A stretch of 64,000 nt of DNA, taken from the NCBI GenBank assembly GCA_934219025.1, contig CAKQDG010000003.1:7590-71589 (forward strand), given 5' to 3'. Below, piece after piece: positions 58,351 through 64,000 of this stretch. Both the position numbers and the translations under genes were made by a program. Under the pieces are notes generated by a model. It saw nothing but the letters and a program-made list of their open reading frames with translations, was not told the origin of the DNA and made no database searches. The stretch's first letter is position 1, and each line of letters begins with the position of its first letter. This DNA is from an uncultured Prevotella sp. Its GTDB lineage: Bacteria > Bacteroidota > Bacteroidia > Bacteroidales > Bacteroidaceae.

Positions 58351-58666
58351 CATCCCCGCGTGGGGTATCGAAAGCGAAACGGGTTACAAGCCTTTGACAA
58401 CATTCTGGGAAGACTTCTCTATTGCAGATGCATTTGGCGAAGATGCAGTAATAGATACTTTCATACGAGCTTTCAAAGAATGGAAAAACAATTACAAGTA
58501 TTTAACCGAACTTGTAATTGTTTTAAATCATAAGATTTTTCAGTGGTATCAAGTCGATGAAAATCTTGCAAGAAATTACGACGAGCTTTACCGCTTTGCA
58601 AACGATTATGCTGCAAATAATCTCAAAGGTAAAGAGCTGGAGTATTACTACTATATAACGGATTAA
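58331..58666 (+). CDS. Hypothetical protein of mobile-element type
   Basis: 111 residues. TFWEDFSIADAFGEDAVIDT, FKEWKNNYKYLTELVIVLNH and IFQWYQVDENLARNYDELYR are conserved blocks I associate with small accessory proteins of Bacteroidales conjugative elements. Acidic, soluble; function unknown. Confidence 0.65.
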   Translation: MEQKLINIPAWGIESETGYKPLTTFWEDFSIADAFGEDAVIDTFIRAFKEWKNNYKYLTELVIVLNHKIFQWYQVDENLARNYDELYRFANDYAANNLKGKELEYYYYITD

Positions 58667-58678
58667 ATGCAATAAAAT

Positions 58679-59071
58679 ATGGAAAACAAAATATTTCAAC
58701 AGCTTTCTAAAATCCAAAAGCTAACATCCTTAATGCTCTTTAGGAAAGATTTATCCCTTTATCCTGAGCTAAAAGAATGTTTTAGCGAGACAGAGGAAAG
58801 AAAAGAGTACGCTTACATCTTATGTGTTAATGGCAAAATTAAAAAGCCGTTAGCTGTAAGTTGGTGGAGTACAGAAAAACAAATGATACAAACAAAAGGG
58901 GATATGCACGCGGCTGCATACGCTTTTAAGAAAACTGCATCCATTCTTGTATACGAGAAGAAAGATGTAACATGGTGGAAATATGTAGAATCTCACAATC
59001 TTTACAACTTCCACCACATCCCAACAGAGATTAGAATTACAAAGGACAACAAAATAATTTACGAAAAATAA
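58679..59071 (+). CDS. Hypothetical protein
   Basis: 130 residues, basic/aromatic (AVSWWSTEKQMIQTKGDMHA, YEKKDVTWWKYVESHNLYNF). No motif recognised. Twelve bases after the previous gene. Confidence 0.6.
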   Translation: MENKIFQQLSKIQKLTSLMLFRKDLSLYPELKECFSETEERKEYAYILCVNGKIKKPLAVSWWSTEKQMIQTKGDMHAAAYAFKKTASILVYEKKDVTWWKYVESHNLYNFHHIPTEIRITKDNKIIYEK

Positions 59072-59096
59072 ACAATATATTAATAATATATGCGTT

Positions 59097-59834
59097 ATGG
59101 ATAATGTGAAAAGATATGTGATATACAAACGTGTTTCCACAAAAAAGCAAGGCCGTAGCGGTCTCGGATTGGAGGCACAACAAGAGATGTGTATGCATTA
59201 TGTAAATACGATGCACGGAGAAGTAGTTGCGGAATTTCAGGACGTGGAATCTGGAACACACAGAGACCGCCCCGGACTTTGGCAAGCAATAGACGCTTGC
59301 AAGAAGACAGACGCGACTCTTGTGATAGCAAAACTTGATAGACTTGCAAGAGACGTTGAGTTTGTGTTCAAGGTAATAAACTCAGGTATTGATATTTACT
59401 TCTGTGATATGCCTATTATCAACACTATGATTTTAGGTGTGTTTGCATCTGTTGCACAATATGAAAGAGAACTAACAAGCAAGCGTACAAAAGATGCGCT
59501 TGCTGCAAAGAGAGCACGCGGCGAACGTCTTGGCAGGCCTAAAGGTACAAGTATGGAGGAAGCTTGTCAGGCAAGTAGTATTGCACGTCGCAAAAGATCT
59601 TTGGATAATCCGGCCAATAAAACAACCTGGGAAATCATTAGGATGCACACTAAGGATTTTGCAGAGGTTACAAAACCAAATATGGAGGCAGCTCTAAAGA
59701 CTTTAAATAATATGGGCATAAAGACGGTTAAGGGTATGGACTTCAATATCGAACGTCTTTGGTCTGCATACTACAACATCAAGAGGATGAAAGACGGATT
59801 GGATAAGTTTAACAATAGCAACAAGGAGGAATAA
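59097..59834 (+). CDS. Serine recombinase (resolvase/invertase family)
   Basis: 245 residues. VIYKRVSTKKQGRSGLGLEA contains the catalytic Ser (about 14). LVIAKLDRLARDVEFV has the conserved DRLAR motif, and YERELTSKRTKDALAAKRAR the E-R-x-x-x-S/T-x-R helix leading into a GRPKG-type hinge. A C-terminal helix-turn-helix follows. Intact-looking. It could invert or resolve phage DNA, distinct from the tyrosine integrase at 62580. Confidence 0.9.
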   Translation: MDNVKRYVIYKRVSTKKQGRSGLGLEAQQEMCMHYVNTMHGEVVAEFQDVESGTHRDRPGLWQAIDACKKTDATLVIAKLDRLARDVEFVFKVINSGIDIYFCDMPIINTMILGVFASVAQYERELTSKRTKDALAAKRARGERLGRPKGTSMEEACQASSIARRKRSLDNPANKTTWEIIRMHTKDFAEVTKPNMEAALKTLNNMGIKTVKGMDFNIERLWSAYYNIKRMKDGLDKFNNSNKEE

Positions 59835-59835
59835 A

Positions 59836-59904
59836 ATGGCAATACTGATTTTCATCTGGATAGTGGGCACTCTCTTTGATTGCGCCCTTGGAAGAAATAA
59901 ATAA
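59836..59904 (+). CDS. 22-residue membrane peptide
   Basis: ATG 59836 with aggagg-like site from the end of the previous gene, TAA 59902-59904. One hydrophobic stretch (AILIFIWIVGTLFDCALG). Translation uncertain. Confidence 0.35.
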   Translation: MAILIFIWIVGTLFDCALGRNK

Positions 59905-59949
59905 ATACAAAACATTTTCAGCCCTCGACAACACGGTTAAGTCAAGAAT

Positions 59950-60558
59950 ATGGAAAGAAATGACGTAAGAGTATTAAAAAACATCAATAGCACATCAGAT
60001 GCACAATATCTTGTAGTCCTCGATAAAGAGATAGAGAATTACGCGGCCGATGGCACAAGCTATGATTATAGCCTTGAGAACGAAGAATCAACCTGTTGGA
60101 GCGACCTTGAGAGTGAGCTTGAAGACAAGTATAAAGGGCTTGTATTCGGTCTGGAGGGCGACAATGAGATTTGCTTCGATGAGTGGCAGTCGGACGCAGA
60201 TGCTCTTAACGAGGCAGAGAAAACAAACAAAATTCAGGAGATACGCAAGTTTGCCGCCGACTGGCTTGATGAGCATGTATGGCACGATGAGCCGCTTTTC
60301 TGGAACTACTTCGATGGCAGTAATTGGAAGTCTGTTCTTCTGAAAAGTTCAGATTCAGGGATTGATGACAATAAACCCTTTGAACTTCTTGATAATAATG
60401 ACAAGGAAGCCCAAGATGTTCTCGCAGCATATAACAGGGCAGAGGATGCAACCCCCGAATGGGAGAATGGGTTCTTCACCTACCACGATGAGGAAACCGG
60501 ATATGACATCCGTTTCGCTCAGTGGAGTAACAAAGCAATGATGGCGGAGGTATTCTAA
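59950..60558 (+). CDS. Acidic hypothetical protein
   Basis: 202 residues, strongly acidic (SYDYSLENEESTCWSDLESE, HDEPLFWNYFDGSNW), pI clearly low. Such acidic phage proteins can be DNA mimics, but there is no motif to support that here. Confidence 0.6.
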   Translation: MERNDVRVLKNINSTSDAQYLVVLDKEIENYAADGTSYDYSLENEESTCWSDLESELEDKYKGLVFGLEGDNEICFDEWQSDADALNEAEKTNKIQEIRKFAADWLDEHVWHDEPLFWNYFDGSNWKSVLLKSSDSGIDDNKPFELLDNNDKEAQDVLAAYNRAEDATPEWENGFFTYHDEETGYDIRFAQWSNKAMMAEVF

Positions 60559-60561
60559 GCT

Positions 60562-60609
60562 AAGTTTTGTCATTAAACGCTGCGCTATCGGCATGACGGG
60601 CAATAACTT
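60562..60609 (+). ncRNA. Possible structured leader motif, copy 6
   Basis: Outer stem AAGTT (60562-60566) / AACTT (60605-60609); inner stem GTCAT / ATGAC (60569-60573 / 60593-60597) with GGGCAAT after it. Shares outer stem position and GCAAT word but not the second hairpin, so membership is doubtful. Confidence 0.35.
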
Positions 60610-60624
60610 AAAACAACAATAATT

Positions 60625-60906
60625 ATGGATTTAGGATTATTAATAATTGGAGTTCTCCAAATTATCTTGTTTTTCAAGTTATGGGGGATGTGTAACAATG
60701 TTGCAGCGTTGAGAAAGAAGTTTGCTCCCGAATTGGAGCTATCTGAAAGAAAATCCTATGAATTTGAGTTAGGGATGAAGGTTATTGTGAATAGCCTCAA
60801 CATGGGAGGTGTTATCATTAGCAAAGATAGCAAGATGATTAAAGTAAAGCTTGCAAATGATAAAACGACAGAAACCTACCCGTCAGACCTTACCCCTGTT
60901 GATTAG
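60625..60906 (+). CDS. Small membrane protein with KOW/SH3-like tail
   Basis: 93 residues: N-terminal hydrophobic helix (DLGLLIIGVLQIILFFKLW), then a beta-rich segment (ELGMKVIVNSLNMGGVIISK) resembling small SH3-like barrels. Last gene before the terminator. Function unknown. Confidence 0.6.
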   Translation: MDLGLLIIGVLQIILFFKLWGMCNNVAALRKKFAPELELSERKSYEFELGMKVIVNSLNMGGVIISKDSKMIKVKLANDKTTETYPSDLTPVD

Positions 60907-60920
60907 ACATATTACCATAA

Positions 60921-60945
60921 AGCCCCTCCTGAGTGAGGGGCTTTT
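60921..60945 (+). terminator. Terminator of the 53-61 kb operon
   Basis: AGCCCCTC-CTGAGT-GAGGGGCT followed by TTTGCG; 8-bp GC-rich stem, short T run. Confidence 0.85.
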
Positions 60946-60975
60946 GCGTTTATTAACAAAATATCTTTCAAAACG

Positions 60976-61007
60976 CTTGCATGGTATTGGATAATTCCGT
61001 ATATTTG
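60976..61007 (+). promoter_or_regulatory. Promoter of the antirepressor transcript
   Basis: CTTG (60976-60979), 20-bp spacer, TATATTTG (61000-61007) then CAGCG. Same GCTTGC...TTTGC layout as the promoter at 52198-52229. Confidence 0.7.
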
Positions 61008-61013
61008 CAGCGT

Positions 61014-61183
61014 TCAAATTAATAGCGGTATGATGCCGCATCTTCTTAGGAGGGTGCGTTTATTATATCTGTACATTTCGTAAAAAGTAATTCTATATAA
61101 GAATACTGCGCCGAGTCGAGGGATGAGAAATCACCTTCGGAGTTTGCTATTAAACTTGAACAACTCGTAGCGCAGTTTTTTAT
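61014..61183 (+). ncRNA. Structured small RNA or attenuator before the antirepressor gene
   Basis: From the promoter start: hairpin GCGGTA-TGA-TGCCGC, hairpin TTCTATATAAGAA, then an outer stem CTGCGC+CGAGT (61106-61116) pairing with ACTCG+GCGCAG (61163-61175, TA bulge). The outer stem encloses a CGAGG...CCTTCG hairpin and AGTTT-GCTATT-AAACT. TTTTTTATTG follows directly, so it ends like an intrinsic terminator. Either an independent small RNA or a conditional attenuator of the gene at 61203. Confidence 0.65.
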
Positions 61184-61202
61184 TGTTTAAATTAAATAGC
61201 AA

Positions 61203-62054
61203 ATGGATAGTAAAATTGTTTTATCCAAAGAGAGTTCTGACACAGACCTCAAAAACTACTTCATGGGTGTTTTAAAACTAAGCAAATCCGAAGAAGATTT
61301 TCCTGTAAATCTTGATGACGTTTGGATGCTTGTCTATAACGAAAGAGGTAAGGCAACAAAAGCTCTTCGTAAAAACTTTATTGAAAATGTCGATTTTATC
61401 TTGGTTGCTCAGTCGGGCAAGCAAGATTGGGGAGGTAACAACCGAGTCGATTATTACCTATCAACATCGTGTCTTGAATATTTTATCGCACGAAAGAAAA
61501 GAGAAGTATTTGAAATATATAGGCAAGTATTTCATAAAGTTGCCAATACGCAAATTTCCCTTCCCGATTTTTCCAATCCTGCCGAAGCTGCAAGAGCATG
61601 GGCGAAACAATTTGAAGAGAAGCAACAACTCGCTTTGGAGAATAAGCGGCAAGCCGAACAACTTGAAGCAAAGACAACGGAAATCACAGAACTCAACACT
61701 GCCATTACCGAGATGCAACCAAAGGTAAGCTATGTAGATACCATCCTCCAGTGCAAAGATACCGTACAGGTAACTATCATCGCACAAGACTACGGCAAGT
61801 CCGCAAGAGCCTTCAACATCCTACTCCGTAACTTTAACATACAGCGCAAAGTCGGTACAACATGGGTACTCTATGGTAAGTATATCGCCAACGGTTACGT
61901 ACAAAGCAAGGCGTTCGACTACACACGTTCAGACGGAACACAGGGAGTAAGAACCTACACTGAATGGACCCAGAAAGGACGTCTATTCCTTTATGAAACC
62001 CTAAAGGAACACGGCATCCTGCCACTTATCGAACAAGCATCTACTAACGACTAA
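61203..62054 (+). CDS. Phage antirepressor with KilAC domain
   Basis: 283 residues. The N-terminal domain (about 25-115: DVWMLVYNERGKATKALRKN, YYLSTSCLEYFIARKKREVF) resembles the antirepressor/MSV199-type DNA-binding region. A coiled coil follows (KQLALENKRQAEQLEAKTTE-like, about 140-175), then a C-terminal KilAC domain (TTWVLYGKYIANGYVQSKAF, then TEWTQKGRLFLYETLKEHGI). Such proteins relieve repression to start lytic growth. No CI-type repressor was recognised in the window. Confidence 0.85.
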   Translation: MDSKIVLSKESSDTDLKNYFMGVLKLSKSEEDFPVNLDDVWMLVYNERGKATKALRKNFIENVDFILVAQSGKQDWGGNNRVDYYLSTSCLEYFIARKKREVFEIYRQVFHKVANTQISLPDFSNPAEAARAWAKQFEEKQQLALENKRQAEQLEAKTTEITELNTAITEMQPKVSYVDTILQCKDTVQVTIIAQDYGKSARAFNILLRNFNIQRKVGTTWVLYGKYIANGYVQSKAFDYTRSDGTQGVRTYTEWTQKGRLFLYETLKEHGILPLIEQASTND

Positions 62055-62069
62055 AACAAAATCAAAAAA

Positions 62070-62285
62070 ATGGAAAACAATAAAATAGAGATAAAGAGCG
62101 GAATACAAGAGTTGCTAATGAAGCTAACCGAAGTAAGGGACATTTTCAATAGGGAGTTCAAGGCTACTCCCGAAAACGAGTTTATCCAACAGACAGAAGT
62201 GAACTTTACAGACCACCTCGCCGACCTCACAGACGACATTACAACCCTTGCAGGCTACAACATACGAATAAGCCTCAACTTATAA
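62070..62285 (+). CDS. Small acidic hypothetical protein
   Basis: 71 residues, helical (GIQELLMKLTEVRDIFNREF), acidic. Follows the antirepressor by 15 bases and precedes a strong terminator. Function unknown. Confidence 0.6.
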   Translation: MENNKIEIKSGIQELLMKLTEVRDIFNREFKATPENEFIQQTEVNFTDHLADLTDDITTLAGYNIRISLNL

Positions 62286-62291
62286 ATTTTA

Positions 62292-62337
62292 CCCCACGTT
62301 GCAAAGAGAAATAGCGCAACGTGGGGATTTCTTCTTT
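62292..62337 (+). terminator. Strong terminator after the antirepressor operon
   Basis: CCCCACGTTGC / GCAACGTGGGG, an 11-bp perfect stem, followed by ATTTCTTCTTTTT. Confidence 0.9.
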
Positions 62338-62418
62338 TTAGTTCCGTAAAATCTACGGATGTAACCTCCGTTGAAGTTTCCCCAGAATTGGTGAAAACCT
62401 CAAAAATCTTCCTCCATT

Positions 62419-62455
62419 GGGGTTTTTGACAGAATTATCAAAAACCCCATTTTTC
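62419..62455 (+). terminator. Second terminator-like hairpin
   Basis: GGGGTTTTTGA / TCAAAAACCCC (11-bp perfect stem) followed by ATTTTT. It lies in the 294-bp spacer between the converging antirepressor and integrase transcripts. A C7 run at 62489-62495 follows. No gene in the spacer. Confidence 0.75.
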
Positions 62456-62579
62456 CTGAAACATAGGGTCAGCCGAATTTTCGGCACACCCCCCCTTGGA
62501 GGTCTCTTATTGCATCCAATACATGCTTGTGTTCTTTTAAAATATACGAAAGGTTATTTAACTATTCATCAATACTTTC

Positions 62580-63788
62580 TTAACTATTTTTATCAAACAC
62601 AAAATTCATCAACTTTTCGTTAGCCTCGTTGATGGGCGCAAAATCCTTCTTGATATACAATTCAGTAACTTTCATCGCCGGGTCTGTATGGCAAAGCATA
62701 TCATTCACCGTGTATTTATCCACCCTCACATCATTCAAGGCTATTGTAGCCATAGAGTGCCGTGCCGAATAGAACTGCAAGCCATCCAGTCCTAAATCAT
62801 CCGCTACTTCTTTCAATCCCAAGTTTATCGCCCTGTTGAAAGATTCAGGAGAAGAAAACCTCTTGTGAAAGTTAAACACCCTCTCCCCCGTCCTGTCCTT
62901 GTATTTTTCAAACAAGGCTTTTATCTGCTTTGGAACAATCACTTGCATCTCCGCCCCGTCGCTTCTCCGGTCTTTGGTCTTGTTACGCTTGTAGACAATA
63001 GTAGAGCCATTCAGGACGCTTGCCGAGAACATATCGGTAGAGTTCATACCCATTAGACAGAAAGACAGCCTGAAGCAATCCAAAGCAAGATCGTGGCGAC
63101 TTTGCATCCCTTTGATAATCTTGTTATCGTAAGATAAAGCAAATATGCGCCGTATCACTTCCAAAGGTAACGCTCTCTTTTCTGCCACGTTCTGACGCGG
63201 TGCGTGAAACTTCCTTAGCGAGTGCTTAATCATTATCACATCGTTGTCCTCATCGTTGTAGAAGTCCCTTGCATCGTTGAAAATCTTGACTATTGCGTTG
63301 GCATATAGGGATGCTGCTCTCGGCTTATCAGACAACGATTTTACAAACTCATTCATAACATTCACCGTTACCTCATGAAAGAGGATATTGTCGCGCCCGA
63401 TAAATTTCTTCAAGGCATTTACCGCCGTTTGGTAGTTCTTCTTGCCTTTAGATGTAGATTCTTGCAGCCACTTGTCAGCATAGTCAGTAAACGACAACCC
63501 GGACTTCTTCTTTGCCGTGATATAATTTATCAACTCATCAATACTGACATCGTTGATTTCAAGGTTGAGTTCAGACATTTTCTTTCTGTAATACCTAATA
63601 AGCTCATCACACTTGTCTACTATATTCTGATTTTTTATTTTAAAAGATGGGGTTAGTTCTTTCTTCGTTACATACTCGGTTGTGGATATATACCTGACAA
63701 CCCTGTTATGCGTTACACGGATAAGCACGTTCCAGGTTTTGTCCGCTCTCATTTTATCTTTTTTAATCACCATTTTCAATGTTGCCAT
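62580..63788 (-). CDS. int: Tyrosine-type integrase
   Basis: 402 residues: N-terminal arm-binding domain, core-binding (SAM-like) domain around 105-195 (SFTDYADKWLQESTSKGKKN), catalytic domain after it. Visible catalytic elements are YKRNKTKDRRSD (Lys), FYSARHSMATIALN (box II Arg), a following CHTD and the Tyr in VTELYIKKDFAP. The usual box I Arg is not obvious: the segment reads LSFCLMGMNSTDMF, as I recall for a Bacteroides integrase subgroup. Placed next to the tRNA, so it is the phage's own integrase. Confidence 0.92.
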   Translation of the reverse strand: MATLKMVIKKDKMRADKTWNVLIRVTHNRVVRYISTTEYVTKKELTPSFKIKNQNIVDKCDELIRYYRKKMSELNLEINDVSIDELINYITAKKKSGLSFTDYADKWLQESTSKGKKNYQTAVNALKKFIGRDNILFHEVTVNVMNEFVKSLSDKPRAASLYANAIVKIFNDARDFYNDEDNDVIMIKHSLRKFHAPRQNVAEKRALPLEVIRRIFALSYDNKIIKGMQSRHDLALDCFRLSFCLMGMNSTDMFSASVLNGSTIVYKRNKTKDRRSDGAEMQVIVPKQIKALFEKYKDRTGERVFNFHKRFSSPESFNRAINLGLKEVADDLGLDGLQFYSARHSMATIALNDVRVDKYTVNDMLCHTDPAMKVTELYIKKDFAPINEANEKLMNFVFDKNS

Positions 63789-63804
63789 AGTTCTTTATTT
63801 TTTG

Positions 63805-63839
63805 GGGTAAACAATAGGGTAAACAATAGGGTAAACAAA
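63805..63839 (+). repeat. Three 12-bp direct repeats at the integrase start
   Basis: GGGTAAACAATA at 63805-63816 and 63817-63828, and GGGTAAACAAA from 63829. They lie 17 bases from the integrase ATG and between it and the tRNA, as expected for arm-type integrase or excisionase sites. Confidence 0.75.
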
Positions 63840-63940
63840 TTGCCTTTACTTTTGGATTTTAAAGCCACTTTTAAAGATGCTCGTTGCTTTTAGAAGTCCC
63901 CGGGAAGGCGGTGAACGTGCCTGTAAGTGCCTATAAATCA

Positions 63941-63972
63941 AGAGGGAAGCCCTATTTAAAAGACTTCCCTCT
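63941..63972 (-). terminator. Terminator of the tRNA transcript
   Basis: AGAGGGAAG / CTTCCCTCT, 9-bp stem with a 14-base loop, read on the - strand with TGATTTATAGG after it. Only weakly T-rich, so the hairpin is clear but terminator function is inferred from its place behind the tRNA. Confidence 0.55.
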
Positions 63973-63976
63973 GATG

Positions 63977-64000
63977 GGTGGCAGGTGGGACTCGAACCCA
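63977..64000 (-). tRNA. 3' end of a tRNA gene (probably tRNA-His), integration target
   Basis: The - strand ends TGGGTTCGAGTCCCAC-CTGCCAC-C: a T-loop TTCGAGT with its stem, seven acceptor bases and a C at position 73. An acceptor 3' strand ending GCCAC plus C73 is what tRNA-His has. The 5' part is outside the window. Integrase is adjacent, so this marks the prophage end. Confidence 0.75.

Overview
The window is most of an integrated temperate tailed phage (siphovirus-like: 2255-residue tape measure, no sheath gene seen) of a Bacteroidales host, probably Bacteroides or a relative. The evidence is the promoter type (TTG, 19-20 bp, TAnnTTTG), the families present (DUF3127, DUF3310, DUF4376 and a Bacteroides-type integrase) and the end of the window, where a tyrosine integrase abuts the 3' end of a tRNA gene (probably tRNA-His). 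The other prophage end lies left of base 1.

Layout. 1-10343 (+): recombination genes (PD-(D/E)XK nuclease, SSB-like protein, NinB-like protein), many small overlapping ORFs, then nucleotide metabolism (ThyX with a 343-residue HNH intein, a DUF4406 protein, dUTPase). 10388-12700 (-): small membrane and coiled-coil proteins from their own promoter. 13041-30009 (-): terminase, portal, a 2256-residue tail-tip protein, tail fibres, holin, lysozyme, spanin-like protein. 30154-42691 (+): scaffold-like protein, capsid, head-tail joining, tail tube, a tail chaperone with a T9 slip site, tape measure. These two late blocks diverge from about 30.05 kb. 42747-51280 (-): an operon of DNA-modifying and DNA-processing proteins (adenine MTase, PAPS-reductase-like PP-loop enzyme, DUF3310, RuvC-like resolvase, DnaA domain IV-like protein) ending in a circularly permuted cytosine-C5 methyltransferase and an array of eleven mini-ORFs. 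51281-53015: gene-free AT-rich region with promoters, inverted repeats and hairpins. 53016-60906 (+): MoxR-like ATPase with a DUF7192-like partner, ArdA-like and RadC-like proteins, serine recombinase and small proteins, several preceded by a recurring structured leader. 61014-62335 (+): structured leader or small RNA and a KilAC-type antirepressor. 62580-63788 (-): integrase.

The most unusual part is 42.7-45.7 kb. A permuted m5C methyltransferase (motif order IX-X-I-IV-VI-VIII) is broken by one base at a G8 tract. It is followed by eleven short ORFs of about 50 codons. Each start codon lies inside the last codons of the previous ORF at a T-ATG-AG seam. The ORFs resemble the variable target-recognition inserts of phage m5C methyltransferases. 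Seven carry a G or C run of 7-10 bases, and five are out of frame at exactly that run, each restored by a single-base change. This looks like a slippage-controlled, modular recognition-domain array. The same strand also carries a similar module immediately before the methyltransferase.

A second unusual feature is a family of small RNA leaders (outer stem, two hairpins, 7-nt loop resembling UGCRAGU) ahead of at least four and perhaps six genes between 55.1 and 60.6 kb. All calls come from reading the sequence alone; no database search was run.
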